Assembly (NCBI GenBank): GCA_964444135.1
Contig: CAYUFX010000012.1
Location: 4,215-68,214, forward strand
Source of the DNA: NIOZ-UU13 sp964444135
GTDB lineage: Bacteria > Planctomycetota > Phycisphaerae > Sedimentisphaerales > Anaerobacaceae
Direction of reading: 5' to 3'
DNA length: 64,000 nucleotides
Below the pieces are notes generated by a model that was not told the origin of the DNA, ran no database searches, and saw only the letters and a program-made list of their open reading frames with translations. The position numbers and the translations under genes were made by a program. Each line of letters opens with the position of its first letter. Position 1 is the first letter of the stretch. Shown piece by piece: positions 16,882 through 26,560 of this stretch.

Positions 16882-17715
16882 TTAGTATTCTTTAAAGTTC
16901 CTCATCCAGCTCGGCCAGTCACCAGGCATAATCCCGCCTGCCATTGTCCAGCCGCCGTTTATGTTGTACTGCCGATGCCACTTGAGTTTCCACAGCTCCT
17001 TAATGTCCACTTTTCTAACAGACCAGTCCAAAAACAAATGATTATTAGATCCATTGTGCCGGTTGATGGCGAAATGCTTCATTTCATGGTTGGCGGCCAC
17101 CCACTGACCATCAAATTCGGGAGGGGCAATCCGGATGGACTGAGGACTGTTGTTCTGATAGAAGGGCCCACCTCCCCGCCACATAGTATCGGCAAAGACA
17201 GATATTTGGTTTCCGCCTTTTACATCGGTGCTCTTCCAATTCCATTCAACCGGGCGTTGCTGGATTACATCTTGCCCCGGCCGTGCATTAAAAAGCCAGC
17301 AATTTGCTCCGTAGCTGCCTTCTTCCCGCCGGTTTTCTATTCCGCCTGTTCCCATAATATAGGTCTTAAATGGACCACCATGGCTTACATAGTTGGCCCC
17401 CTCGGCCAGCCTTTTTTTTGCCATCGGGCATAAGAGAATACCCGCTCTTGTCCTGTAAAAAGACCTAAGTGCCAGTATCCAGTTCCCACGCGGCCAATCG
17501 CTGGAGCCTTCAGCTTCCATACAGAAATAGCCCTCGTTATCGTTGCAATACATTGACCAGACCTGTCCCCATGAGTGCAGGTTCATCTTACACGCCGCTG
17601 ACCTTGCTTGTTTCTTTGCCCGATTGAGTGCCGGCATCAATATCGCCATCAATAACGCAATAATGGCGATAACGACCAATAACTCTATTAACGTGAATCC
17701 TCTTGATTTGTTCAT
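16882..17715 (-). CDS. type II secretion/type IV pilin-like pseudopilin
   Basis: 277 residues from the ATG at 17715, giving the normal short leader MNKSRG|FTLIELLVVIAII with the prepilin peptidase site after Gly6 and methylatable Phe. The hydrophobic helix is followed by ALNRAKKQARSAACKMNLH and a long variable domain. The C-terminus has HNGSNNHLFLDWSVRKV, a variant of the planctomycete 'H-x9-DG' motif with DW in place of DG, then ELWKLKWHR. Many such proteins are encoded singly across Phycisphaerae genomes; function beyond export to the envelope is unknown. No other secretion genes are nearby. Confidence 0.88.
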   Translation of the reverse strand: MNKSRGFTLIELLVVIAIIALLMAILMPALNRAKKQARSAACKMNLHSWGQVWSMYCNDNEGYFCMEAEGSSDWPRGNWILALRSFYRTRAGILLCPMAKKRLAEGANYVSHGGPFKTYIMGTGGIENRREEGSYGANCWLFNARPGQDVIQQRPVEWNWKSTDVKGGNQISVFADTMWRGGGPFYQNNSPQSIRIAPPEFDGQWVAANHEMKHFAINRHNGSNNHLFLDWSVRKVDIKELWKLKWHRQYNINGGWTMAGGIMPGDWPSWMRNFKEY

Positions 17716-18174
17716 ATAACCACGTTCCAATTCTATCGACATTTTGTATATCGATTTGATGCGCAAGGTCAATATTCTATTCCCTGAGTTTCGTAGTTAC
17801 CTGCTTTCTCAATGATGTTTTGCGAAAGCATTATACATCAAATCGGCTTTTTCTGCAATAAAAACCCGGAAAAAGAATATCCCGGAATTGAGTTTTCACC
17901 GCTATAGAGATGAAAAATATGGCTGAAAAAGGATTGTTCGGTATAGAATCCTTTGTTAGCTGACCATCGACTATTGATTATGTATTGCCTTGCTGGCCAA
18001 CAATGTGTATTTCAAAATTATAAAAGCTCCGCAATATGTCATTTGACTCAACAGGGAGTTTCAAATATAATGACCGGCAGGATATAGTGCTTTCAAAGAT
18101 TGTGGGAGTCTGTCGCGTCTTGGCTCCGCCAAGCGAGACACGACGGGCATCGAATTATTGTTAATGGAGAAGAT
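17716..18174. other. intergenic region with a small inverted repeat
   Basis: No gene is seen in these 459 bases between divergent genes. At 18110-18150 there is GTCTTGGC-TCC-GCCAAG within a CGCGTC...GAGACACG context, a hairpin of repeat type directly upstream of the bioY ribosome site. I could not identify a biotin-repressor palindrome. Confidence 0.4.
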
Positions 18175-18774
18175 ATGCTGGCCAGCGCAACTATAGCTGA
18201 CCTTCTACGACCTTGTGAGAGAAGGCGTGCCGTATTTTATGATATTGCCGTAGTCATTGGCGGTTCTGTGCTCATTGGTTTATGTGCCCAGGTCAAGATT
18301 CTGCTCCCCTTTAGCCCTGTTCCCATTACCGGCCAGACCTTTGCTGTCCTAATGATAGGGGCGCTGCTTGGAAGCTGGCGAGGCAGCTTGTGTGTTCTTA
18401 CCTATATAGTACAGGGAGTGGCGGGATTGCCCGTCTTTGCGCTGGGAGGCGGTTTTGCCGTAGTAATAGGGCCGACCGGCGGGTATCTGCTTGGTTTCAT
18501 CCCTGCTGCGTACATCACAGGATTATTAGCAGAAAAGGGATGGGACAGGCGGATTGGAACTACAGTTTTGGCGATGGTTTTGGGCAATATCGTCATTTAT
18601 GCTTTTGGTTTGCTCTGGCTGTGCTGCCTAACGGGTATCAACAGGGCTGTGCCAGCTGTGGGCTTATATCCTTTTGTGGTCGGCGACCTTTTGAAGATAG
18701 CATTAGCGGCGGCAGTCCTGCCGGCGGGCTGGAAATTGCTTGAATTTGGCGGAATTGCCGATAAAAAAGAATAA
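18175..18774 (+). CDS. bioY: biotin transporter substrate-binding subunit BioY
   Basis: 199 residues from the ATG at 18175, which has GGAGA four bases upstream; the longer in-frame start crosses a repeat. Six hydrophobic segments match BioY. Diagnostic motifs are PFSPVPITGQTFAVLMIGALLG and GGPTGGYLLGF-type (here IGPTGGYLLGFIPAAY). It is the S-component of an ECF transporter for biotin; no energising bioM/bioN genes are adjacent, so it works alone or with a shared ECF module encoded elsewhere. A hairpin terminator follows. Confidence 0.93.
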   Translation: MLASATIADLLRPCERRRAVFYDIAVVIGGSVLIGLCAQVKILLPFSPVPITGQTFAVLMIGALLGSWRGSLCVLTYIVQGVAGLPVFALGGGFAVVIGPTGGYLLGFIPAAYITGLLAEKGWDRRIGTTVLAMVLGNIVIYAFGLLWLCCLTGINRAVPAVGLYPFVVGDLLKIALAAAVLPAGWKLLEFGGIADKKE

Positions 18775-18831
18775 ATAGTATCAAGTGGATTAGAGCTCGA
18801 TTCTCGATCGAGCAGCGGGCATCCGGTATCG

Positions 18832-18853
18832 ACCCGCCAACGGCGGGTTTTAA
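18832..18853 (+). terminator. terminator after bioY
   Basis: CCCGCC-AAC-GGCGGG followed by TTTTAAT, 60 bases past the bioY stop and 38 bases before tRNA-Gln. A second hairpin, ACCCAGC-GTT-GCTGGGT (18859-18875), follows without a T-run. Confidence 0.7.
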
Positions 18854-18890
18854 TCGGAACCCAGCGTTGCTGGGTCGAGGAATGAATTTT

Positions 18891-18961
18891 TGGGGAATAG
18901 TGTAACGGTAGCACGACTGACTCTGGATCAGTTAGTCCAGGTCCGAATCCTGGTTCCCCAG
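18891..18961 (+). tRNA. tRNA-Gln (anticodon CTG)
   Basis: A full cloverleaf can be drawn: acceptor TGGGGAA/TTCCCCA, D-arm GTG/CAC, anticodon stem ACTGA/TCAGT with loop CTCTGGA, and T-arm CCAGG/CCTGG with loop TCCGAAT. The anticodon is CTG, reading CAG. The U1-A72 pair and discriminator G fit glutamine identity. CCA is not encoded. The C at T-loop position 55 is unusual. Confidence 0.92.
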
Positions 18962-19107
18962 GTGGATTCTGCTGTATATCACTAAAGCTCACCCCGGCCA
19001 CATCAGCAAGGTTTGGTTTGATAATATTGTAGTAGCGAAAAAATATGTTGTTCCAATGAACCTTTTTCCACTAATATCTTCAAAATATTGATAGAGGATT
19101 CAATACA

Positions 19108-20304
19108 ATGGCCTATACATATCTGGCAAAACTATCACCACGACAAAAAATGTGGTTTATCGTGAGCGTAGCAGCGGTGCTTTTAATTAGCGCCCTTGGC
19201 ATATTAAACGAACCTGTCGGGTCCACTCAGGCGCCAAACCAATTCACGGTAAATATGAGTATCCGGGAAATTGCCCCAAAACTGGATGTCACCGGTAAAG
19301 GCCTGGCACGTGAGCTTGCCTTACCACTGGATACGCCGAAGAAAAAACCACTCAACGAATTGGGGATATCCCAGGAACAACTGGAACATGCGGCTGAACA
19401 TATCCTTTCCCATCACTCGACGGGACTAAAATATTACCTGTTTGCGGCAATCGTGCTGTTCGGTTTGGTCTATCTGACTCGCCTTGGTCGGCCGGATAAT
19501 ACAAATATCTCCGAGCGCAAACTATGGTATCCGCAAATCCCATATATCATATTCCTCCTTGCTGCCGTGATTGTATGTGGTTTCGTGCTGGGTAAATCCC
19601 CGAATCCAATGGAAGGGACAGTCAAAGTCTTTAAGTCCATGGTAGGGCTATATCCGTCTATAGCCAGCAAATTGCTTGCTTTGGTCTTTTTTGTTGTATT
19701 GGCCGTCATCGGGAATAAGCTTATCTGTGGATGGGCTTGCCCGTTTGGTGCGCTGCAGGAATTGTTCTACAGCCTTCCTATACTCCGTAAAATGAAGCGG
19801 TTCAAGGCGCCATTTTGGCTGACGAATACGATAAGGGGGGGATTGTTTTTTGTAATGCTGTTATTTCTCTTCGGTATTATCGGCGGCAGAAAGGGGTTTG
19901 TGATTTACCATTATCTAAACCCGTTTAATCTGTTCAATCTGGATTTCGACCATTGGCTGATTCTGGTCACAGTTATTATGTCTCTCACTCTATCGTTTTT
20001 TATATACCGGCCGTTTTGTCATCTTATTTGCCCTTTTGGTTTTATTTCGTGGATTGCAGAACGGTTCAGCTTAATGAGAGTGAATATCGATTTTGACAAG
20101 TGCACGGACTGTGGGGCGTGCGACCGTGCCTGCCCAACCCAGGCTGCCAAAGGCAGAGTATTGGATAAGCTATTTGCCGCTGATTGCTTCAGTTGTGCAC
20201 GTTGCCTGAATGTTTGCCCCCAGGATGCTATCCGATATGGTTCTGTGTTTTCTAAAACCTCTCGCGAGATACATCATAAACAGCGTGCTTCAAGAAAAGG
20301 TTAG
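19108..20304 (+). CDS. NapH-like membrane polyferredoxin
   Basis: 398 residues. An N-terminal helix (19-37) is followed by an extracytoplasmic segment, then about five more hydrophobic segments. Two membrane-proximal CxxxCP motifs (CGWACPFGALQE and CHLICPFGF) and two classical 4Fe-4S clusters near the C-terminus (CTDCGACDRACP, CFSCARCLNVCP) are the layout of NapH/NosR-C/CcoG-type electron-transfer proteins. They move electrons from quinol or other donors to cytoplasmic or periplasmic acceptors. No nap, nos or cco genes are adjacent, so the partner is unknown. Confidence 0.85.
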   Translation: MAYTYLAKLSPRQKMWFIVSVAAVLLISALGILNEPVGSTQAPNQFTVNMSIREIAPKLDVTGKGLARELALPLDTPKKKPLNELGISQEQLEHAAEHILSHHSTGLKYYLFAAIVLFGLVYLTRLGRPDNTNISERKLWYPQIPYIIFLLAAVIVCGFVLGKSPNPMEGTVKVFKSMVGLYPSIASKLLALVFFVVLAVIGNKLICGWACPFGALQELFYSLPILRKMKRFKAPFWLTNTIRGGLFFVMLLFLFGIIGGRKGFVIYHYLNPFNLFNLDFDHWLILVTVIMSLTLSFFIYRPFCHLICPFGFISWIAERFSLMRVNIDFDKCTDCGACDRACPTQAAKGRVLDKLFAADCFSCARCLNVCPQDAIRYGSVFSKTSREIHHKQRASRKG

Positions 20305-20404
20305 GCTTTAATCTGATAGGAGAAACCGGCTGAATTGGTTTTATATAGAGCCGGGATTATCAAAAGTAAAAAATGGGCCTCAGAAAATCCGCGACAGGGT
20401 AACT

Positions 20405-20812
20405 ATGGCAAAAATAACTTTTAGTCTTGATGAGCTTCTAAAAATCCTGATTTCAAATGAGCTTTTACCTCCTCAGATAATACGTGCGAGAGTCACAGGC
20501 CAAAGAGTCCATTTCGTTATAAGGACTAACTCATTCATTTTGCCATTTATTCCTGCTTCGTTAAGATACGTAAGTTTTGATAATAACAATGCAATATTTG
20601 AGCTTACTATTGTCAGCGACCATTTAAACAAAGCCGTAAGCTGGCTTAATCAGGTACTTAAACTCAAAATACCGGCTTTTATGAAACTTGAATATCCGAA
20701 TATTTCTGTTGATATTGAAAAGCTACTCGAAGAAAAGAATATTAAAGGCGTTCGAGTAAAGGACATCTTTTTTGAAAATGGCGATTTTACTATCGTTACT
20801 GAAAACATTTAG
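20405..20812 (+). CDS. hypothetical protein
   Basis: 135 residues, beginning MAKITFSLDELLKILISNELLPPQII. It has no signal peptide or membrane segment. Alternating strands and helices suggest a small soluble alpha/beta protein; the SVDIEKLLEEKNIKGVRVKDIFFENGDFTI tail looks like helix-turn-strand. I do not recognise a family. It lies 100 bases after the polyferredoxin gene on the same strand and may be cotranscribed. It is more AT-rich than its neighbours. Confidence 0.65.
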   Translation: MAKITFSLDELLKILISNELLPPQIIRARVTGQRVHFVIRTNSFILPFIPASLRYVSFDNNNAIFELTIVSDHLNKAVSWLNQVLKLKIPAFMKLEYPNISVDIEKLLEEKNIKGVRVKDIFFENGDFTIVTENI

Positions 20813-21097
20813 CAGAGTGTTTACACACTATAAGAAAAAAAGCCTGTGTTTCCTCCTCATCACCGCAGCCTCATCTCGCACAAATTGAGCTTAGGCTCGT
20901 GCATAATTGGTGCGGGGCAAGCCGAGCAGAGGAAGTTATTCTTCTTACCAACGCCCTGATACAAAACGACAGTTGACGAGTGCGCGCAGCCCCATTATGA
21001 AATTCTGTGGCCTGTAGAATCTTTCTTGGTTGAACGTTTCCCGTACAATCCGCTTCATGGCTCCGAAATGCTCGAAACCAAAAGACGTATCAGTTAA

Positions 21098-21394
21098 TCA
21101 GCTTAGTACTTTAGAAATAATTTCTTTCATCTCCGACGAATTAAAGGCTCGCAACGTCTGTGTCCTTACATTGCCAAGCGATCCCAAGCCTAGCATTGCT
21201 GCAGTTACGGTTTCGTCATCCGGAGCCTCCAAGATAAGCACAACATCATGAACTCCCATTGTCCAATATACCTCCTTGACTTTCACTCCTACCTTTTCGG
21301 CCATGGATTTGAATTTGGCGGCTCTATCGGGAGAATCTTTAAAATCTCGAATTCCCCCTTGGGTAAGATTCACTAAGGTAATGAATGTGGCCAT
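21098..21394 (-). CDS. GYD-domain protein
   Basis: 98 residues matching the GYD family of small ferredoxin-like-fold proteins. The N-terminus MATFITLVNLTQGGIRDFKDSP, the central VKEVYWTMGVHDVVLILEAPDDE and the C-terminal LGSLGNVRTQTLRAF are typical; the namesake G-Y/H-D appears here as GVHD. The function is unknown, and small-molecule binding by a dimeric alpha/beta barrel is suspected for related folds. It is monocistronic, with AGGAA eight bases before the ATG. Confidence 0.88.
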   Translation of the reverse strand: MATFITLVNLTQGGIRDFKDSPDRAAKFKSMAEKVGVKVKEVYWTMGVHDVVLILEAPDDETVTAAMLGLGSLGNVRTQTLRAFNSSEMKEIISKVLS

Positions 21395-21748
21395 AATTAA
21401 GTTCCTTTCTTTTCCATCCGGTTTAACAATGAACGATTAAGGTAATTGCCGAATATTTTGGTTTTTCAATGCTCACACCGGTATTGTACTCCGAGCCAAC
21501 CGAATTGAAAAACTCTTTCTTGGGAATGGCACGTTTCGTACGCGCGAACTGGTTTGGATATTCCGGTAGGTCCAGTCCTAAAAATTCCAGAAAGAAAGAG
21601 GGGCGATATCGGAAAAGAGGGAATATGCTCCTCAAGACGAGTTCGTCGTTTAAATGGCCACTGAGGCTCTTTAAATTGAAAGCTGATAGGAATTCTGTGA
21701 ATTGCGTGTAGTTTACAATCTTGTTCGTATATTATCTACATTCTTCTT
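21395..21748. other. intergenic region without a supported gene
   Basis: Open frames of 70-80 codons exist on both strands (21423-21635 minus, 21469-21711 plus), but neither has a ribosome site or recognisable domain. The plus-strand one is Ser/Arg/Lys-rich in a way typical of a shadow frame. I leave it unassigned. Confidence 0.4.
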
Positions 21749-22693
21749 TCAAAGTTGCAGTTCGCCAAAGCTTACGTGCTCGTGAAGAAAGGCGTAAACA
21801 TCAGCTTTTGATATTAAACCAAGGTTAGGATTCAGACGATTAATCTCTCTTTTGCGTTGATAGCTCAAACCTTGTGATGTTCCCCTTGCGTCGATGCCTT
21901 TCTCATATATTTTTCTCATCTCTAATCTTTTCATGTTGGTTGGATGAAATCCAAAACCCAAGAAAAATACTCGGTGGGCATTGAGTATTGCATTGCGAGC
22001 CTGAGTAAATTCTGGTGTATCAGCAATGCTCTCATGGATAATCTTTATGTTCTCCGCTGCCATTTCTATAATATCCAGATTCGTACCTGAATCATACGGA
22101 ACCGATCTCAAACCAGTAGGACGGATTTGCCAGTCTAAAGGACCTAAGCTGCCATGTACATGGATAATCTCCATTTTACGCAGCTTTTCCCCACATTCCT
22201 CATCGGTCTTATTATAAGAGTTTTGAAGAGACGTAAACAAATAGTGTTCGATTGAGCGGTCATAGTTGAAGGTTATAATAGAGAGTTTGTGGTTGTCAAA
22301 CTCATCAAATGGAATGCCATCAGAAAGTATACCGAAGAGTAAATCGTACCAATTGTCTTTTTTATTTTATCTTTTCGTAATCCAAACTTTGAAGAGACCG
22401 GTGGTTTTCTCAAAAGGCAGTAATGTAGCAGAAATGGCTGTCTTGCCAATGTCTAAAAAGTCCTCTCTGTATTCAAGGAACGCATCGACTGATGAACGTC
22501 CTGAATTTTCCAAAGCTGTTCTGAAACGAGCGATTTCATTTTTATCGAAACCGAGCGTTTCCAAAAGCTGTATTTTTTCTGGGTACTGAAGTGTCTGGGC
22601 ACAGACTTGGTCTTTAAGGCCCTGGCCGGTGGGAAAGCCAAAGGGAACACTAGCACCTGCGCCCAAAACTAATACTGTTTTGTTCTCAATCAT
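21749..22693 (-). pseudogene. SIR2-like NAD-binding protein gene interrupted by an in-frame TAA
   Basis: A single continuous frame encodes a SIR2-like protein. It starts MIENKTVLVLGAGASVPFGFPTG (Rossmann nucleotide-binding turn) and continues through SIITFNYDRSIEHY and IIHVHGSLGPLDW to FFLGFGFHPTNMKRLEM, all typical of bacterial SIR2_2 proteins. A TAA at 22367-22369 (minus strand, after VWITKR) splits it; the reading frame on both sides is the same, so this is a point change, not a frameshift. Full length would be about 314 codons. SIR2-like proteins often deplete NAD in anti-phage systems, but no partner gene is adjacent. It is probably inactivated unless the stop is a sequencing error. Confidence 0.75.
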
Positions 22694-22896
22694 AGCAATA
22701 GAATTATAGTAAAATAGGTGATAAATCAACCCACAATTTTTCGATTCCTCAGCAGAATCTGGAAAGCGTGGATGGTAGTTTTATATTGTTCTGCGTCTGC
22801 GTAGCCAAGTAATAAAGCTTAAACTTATGTCGACAGGAATAATAGCACCAGGGGCAGGATTAGATTCATAAGAGTCTGAACGGGAGCGTTCTTTAT

Positions 22897-23664
22897 TTAC
22901 GCGTCGAACTCTGCAATAATGGGGGTATGGTCGCTTGGACGCTCAGCAAGACGTGGCTGTTTATCTATATAGCAATCGGTGCATTTCTCTGCCAGGGGCT
23001 TTGTTGCCATAATATGGTCTAAGCGCCAGCCAAGATTGCGTTCGAATGAATTTAGTCTGTAATCCCAGAATGTATATTGCCCGGCTTCTTTGCAGTGCAT
23101 CCGGAAAACATCGACGAATCCCCACTGAACGACTTTTTCGAGCGCTTCGTGAACTTGCGGATGATAACAGACGTGCCCTGATAAGTTTACAGGGTCATAA
23201 ACATCTATCGGTTGCGGTGCTACGTTGAGGTCTCCCACCCAGAGAACAGGGTCGGTGGGCTTGAAGTTCTTTTCGAAAAACGCCAGCAGACGGCCAAACC
23301 AGTTCAGCTTATATTCGAATTTTTGAGAGTCCGGCAGATAACCTTGTGGGATATAAGTATTGACGATAATTACACCGTTAATTTCCGCTTTAATCAGGCG
23401 AGCCTGGTCTTTCGGCTCATCATCGAAACCATATTTTACATTTGCGATTTCACTTGTGCTGAAAATTGCCACGCCGTTATAACTTTTCTGGCCTTTGAAT
23501 ATACATCTGTACTCGGTCTCTTTAAACGCCTCGATTGGGAAATCGTTATCCTGAACCTTGGTTTCCTGGACGCACAAAATGTCCGGCTGATGTTCGGCCA
23601 GCCACGCGAGCACCAAAGGCAGGCGGGCACGTATGGAATTGACGTTAAAGCTGGCAACTTTCAT
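22897..23664 (-). CDS. xthA: exodeoxyribonuclease III
   Basis: 255 residues of the endonuclease/exonuclease/phosphatase fold. MKVASFNVNSIRARLP starts the protein. The metal-binding Glu34 is in CVQETKV, the catalytic Asp/Asn pair in WVGDLNVAP, and the final motif is RPSDHTPI. XthA cuts DNA 5' of abasic sites and trims 3' blocked ends in base-excision repair. It is the typical length of the family. It is monocistronic, and the intergenic region at its start also carries the promoter side of the small lipoprotein gene on the other strand. Confidence 0.95.
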   Translation of the reverse strand: MKVASFNVNSIRARLPLVLAWLAEHQPDILCVQETKVQDNDFPIEAFKETEYRCIFKGQKSYNGVAIFSTSEIANVKYGFDDEPKDQARLIKAEINGVIIVNTYIPQGYLPDSQKFEYKLNWFGRLLAFFEKNFKPTDPVLWVGDLNVAPQPIDVYDPVNLSGHVCYHPQVHEALEKVVQWGFVDVFRMHCKEAGQYTFWDYRLNSFERNLGWRLDHIMATKPLAEKCTDCYIDKQPRLAERPSDHTPIIAEFDA

Positions 23665-23810
23665 TTGGGCTACCGTATTTTTATTCTATAATATCCTTCG
23701 GTTTTACCGATAATAAGTATAATATTATCAAACTGTTTACGTTTTTTAACAAGTATCTTCGGCCATAGTGCGAAACCAAGGTTATCGCAGATAAAGGAGA
23801 ATCTGAAAAG

Positions 23811-23945
23811 ATGGTCAGAAGAGTGCTTCTGGTAATTGCCTTAATTGTCATGGCCTTTTGCCTGATAAGCTGCCAGACCGTCCAGGGTTTAGGCGGCGAT
23901 ATTCAGTGGATTGGGGAGAAAGGCGCTGAGGTCTTGGAACGATAA
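23811..23945 (+). CDS. entericidin-like small lipoprotein
   Basis: A 44-codon gene. The product starts MVRRVLLVIALIVMAFCLISC and continues QTVQGLGGDIQWIGEKG. It has a basic N-terminus, a hydrophobic core and a lipobox LISC, so the mature lipoprotein is only ~24 residues. The CQTVQGLGGDI pattern strongly resembles entericidin A/B (CNTxxGxGxDI), small outer-envelope lipopeptides linked to stress. GGAGA lies ten bases before the ATG. It is convergent with the glycosyltransferase gene, 62 bases away. Confidence 0.8.
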   Translation: MVRRVLLVIALIVMAFCLISCQTVQGLGGDIQWIGEKGAEVLER

Positions 23946-24007
23946 AATAATTTGATTGTTCTCCCCCTCGATTTTTATGACGCCCGGTATGAATGCAGGC
24001 TGCGATA

Positions 24008-26359
24008 TCAGGTCAGTTCTTCGACCTGTTTTTTCCTGGGTTTGGTCTTGGCAGATATACTTTTTATTGGTTGGGGTTTTTCGGTTATCTGTTTTATGAG
24101 GTCTGTCCGGGTTGAGGAAACACCTTTTTTACGCCCCTGGATTTTGTCAACTATAGCGTAACTTTCGACTATCGCCAGCAGGCTCAACAGAAAGCTGAGC
24201 GTGCTTTCGGCGCCCTGATTGGTATTGACACCGTCGGGAACAAGGCCGTCATAACATCCTTTTGTTCTGAAGTTATAGAGCGGAATATGCAGTTCATTTT
24301 GGCCAAGAAACCAGTCAAAGGCTTTTCTCTGAAGCGTCAGAAATCTCTCTTTTTGAGTGGCATCATAAGCGGCCCTTAGCATCATAACTATGCTTGAGGC
24401 CTCTATAGGTTGCTGGTCAAAACTGGCCCGTGTCTTGCCCCGATCGTACCACCCTTTACAGCCGACGAATCTGAAATATTCACCGTTAAAGGTATTTTCC
24501 AGAAGGAATTCGCAGGTTTTTTCTGCAATTTCGAGGTATTTCTTATTCTCGGAAGTTTGGCCGGCTACAAATAGGGCATGCGGCAAAACCGCATTATCGT
24601 ATGTGAGAACATCTTCAAACCATTGCCACTCAGGATAATTATTTTCTTCGAATTGGGTTATAAGTCCGTCTGCGGTTATTTCCAGTTGGCGTTTTATGTC
24701 ACTGGCTCCGGGGAACTGTTTGAGATAATCACACATGCCGAGTATCGAATAAGCCATACCCCTTGGAAGCTGTTTCTGGATGTGTTCTACTGATTTATCA
24801 AATGGGCCTTTGGCAATGGACAGATATGCCGGAGTTGGTGGTTGTGCCATAACCGTTCCGAGCGCCCATAGTACTCGACCAAAGGCATCATTTAGAGGTT
24901 CATGGTCCAGCCACGTTCTGTTGAAATTCATAAAGTTTCTGATTGTGCCGTCGCTGCTTTGGGAATGTATGATGAAGGACAAATATGTATCGAGAAGATG
25001 GAGCGCCTGCGGCTCGGAATACTGGGCGTAATACTTTGTCATTGCTATTACCGCCCTGGCGTTGTCATCCGTACAGTAGCCGTGTTCGCGGTTTGGTATT
25101 GTGTAATTGGCGTGCTGGTATATACCGGTATCATCGGTTAGCTTTTGTACATGGTCTAATGAAGGTTCAGGTAACTCTATTGATACGGTGGTTTTCGCGG
25201 CGATGCGCAGAGGCAGTCGTTTTGCCTTGAATAATCTCCAGTATGCCTGCCCGATTTTGGGCCAGGTTCTGGACCTGCCGTACTCGTAGGCCCGTCTTCG
25301 CAGAGAATAAAACTCCGAATCTTTCTGAAGTATTTCCACTATTGTTTCAGCTATTTGTTTCGAATCCCCGAATCGTACCAGCTTTCCTCGGCCGTCGGCC
25401 AGCAGTTCCATAGCCGCCCAGTAGGGGGTGGAGACAACCGCCTTGCCTGCGCCGACCGCAAATGATAAAGTACCGCTGGTCAGTTGTTTTTTGTTGATAT
25501 ATGGCGTAACGTAGAGTTCTGCTGCACACAAAAAGTTATGAAGCTCCTGGTCACTTACGAACCTGTTGTGAAAGATAACGTGTTCCTGAAGATTTAAGTC
25601 CTTTACCATTTGCTGGAGTCTGAATCTGTATGACTCGCCCTCATGTTTGAGTATGTTCGGATGTGTCATACCCAGGACTATGTACATAACCGAAGGCTCG
25701 GCCTCGACTATAGCCGGCATCGCTTTGAGCATCACCTCGATACCCTTGTTCTTGTTGAGCAGGCCGAATGTCAAAATAGTTTTTCGGTCTTCCATACCGA
25801 ATTTGTGCTTGTAGTAGTTGCTGTCAACGAATGGCAGGTCCGGTATACCGTGTGCAATCAATTTTATCTTTTTGGTAGGTATATTGTAAATGTCCCGCAG
25901 CATACTGACGCCGCGTTCGTTCATAGTGATTACTCTATAAGAGGCGTTGCAGACATCCACCAATGACTTGTGGTAAGTCGGCTCTGGTCCGTCAGTGACT
26001 GTATGAAGGGTTGTTATTATGGGTGCCTTTAGTCTGTTCAGCAGCAAACTCAGATATGCACCGGCTTCACCGCCGAAAAGACCGAATTCGTGCTGGACGG
26101 AGACCACGTCAACATGGCTGAAATTGATATAATCGGCCGCACAAATGTAATCATTTTTAACATTCTGGCGGATTTCAAACTTGACCGGGTCGTTATATTT
26201 TTGGTCTCCAGACTGCATTGCGACTACCTGCGGCTCGAATTCACCTTTGGCGGCCGAAGCGGTGCTTTTGATAAGGTCCGATGTGAATGTCGCAATTCCG
26301 CATTTTCTTGGGGGGAATGAAGAGATAAACACCACTTTTTTTGGTGAACCTTTTGCCAT
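24008..26359 (-). CDS. two-domain GT4 glycosyltransferase fused to an (alpha/alpha)6-barrel-like domain
   Basis: 783 residues from the ATG at 26359 (GGGGC upstream; the earlier ATG at 26389 lacks a site). Residues ~1-390 form a GT-B glycosyltransferase: FISSFPPRKCGIATFTSDL, HEFGLFGGEAGAYL, ITTLHTV, then ILTFGLLNKNKGIEVMLKA and the C-terminal nucleotide-sugar site around SGTLSFAVGAGKAVVSTPY. Residues ~410-750 are helical with HANYTIPNREHGYCTDDNARAV and YPEWQWFEDVLTYDNAVLPHAL, resembling an (alpha/alpha)6 glycan-processing domain. This fusion is common near mannoside phosphorylases. Substrate unknown; mannan-type glycan metabolism is a guess. It is monocistronic. Confidence 0.8.
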   Translation of the reverse strand: MAKGSPKKVVFISSFPPRKCGIATFTSDLIKSTASAAKGEFEPQVVAMQSGDQKYNDPVKFEIRQNVKNDYICAADYINFSHVDVVSVQHEFGLFGGEAGAYLSLLLNRLKAPIITTLHTVTDGPEPTYHKSLVDVCNASYRVITMNERGVSMLRDIYNIPTKKIKLIAHGIPDLPFVDSNYYKHKFGMEDRKTILTFGLLNKNKGIEVMLKAMPAIVEAEPSVMYIVLGMTHPNILKHEGESYRFRLQQMVKDLNLQEHVIFHNRFVSDQELHNFLCAAELYVTPYINKKQLTSGTLSFAVGAGKAVVSTPYWAAMELLADGRGKLVRFGDSKQIAETIVEILQKDSEFYSLRRRAYEYGRSRTWPKIGQAYWRLFKAKRLPLRIAAKTTVSIELPEPSLDHVQKLTDDTGIYQHANYTIPNREHGYCTDDNARAVIAMTKYYAQYSEPQALHLLDTYLSFIIHSQSSDGTIRNFMNFNRTWLDHEPLNDAFGRVLWALGTVMAQPPTPAYLSIAKGPFDKSVEHIQKQLPRGMAYSILGMCDYLKQFPGASDIKRQLEITADGLITQFEENNYPEWQWFEDVLTYDNAVLPHALFVAGQTSENKKYLEIAEKTCEFLLENTFNGEYFRFVGCKGWYDRGKTRASFDQQPIEASSIVMMLRAAYDATQKERFLTLQRKAFDWFLGQNELHIPLYNFRTKGCYDGLVPDGVNTNQGAESTLSFLLSLLAIVESYAIVDKIQGRKKGVSSTRTDLIKQITEKPQPIKSISAKTKPRKKQVEELT

Positions 26360-26560
26360 TCTTAGTGCCCCATTTTTAAATAGCAACAAAGTGAACTACG
26401 TTCATTTTAGGAATAGTTCGTTAAGCTGTCAAGCGAATTGACCCTTGAACCGCATAAAAAAATGTTTTTTCCGGACGGATGGAATGATTATGTGTCGTCA
26501 AGGGTTTAAAATAAAAAGTTGTTGAATATTTTAAAATTTTTTTCTAATTTTTATTTTCTT

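Noticed and set aside
21469..21711. 80-codon plus-strand open frame in the gap after the GYD gene
   Set aside because: Arg/Ser/Lys-rich, no ribosome site, no domain; overlaps an equally weak frame on the other strand.
22367..22369. TAA in the SIR2-like gene as selenocysteine or other recoding
   Set aside because: Selenocysteine uses TGA, and no recoding structure is visible; a nonsense change is simpler.
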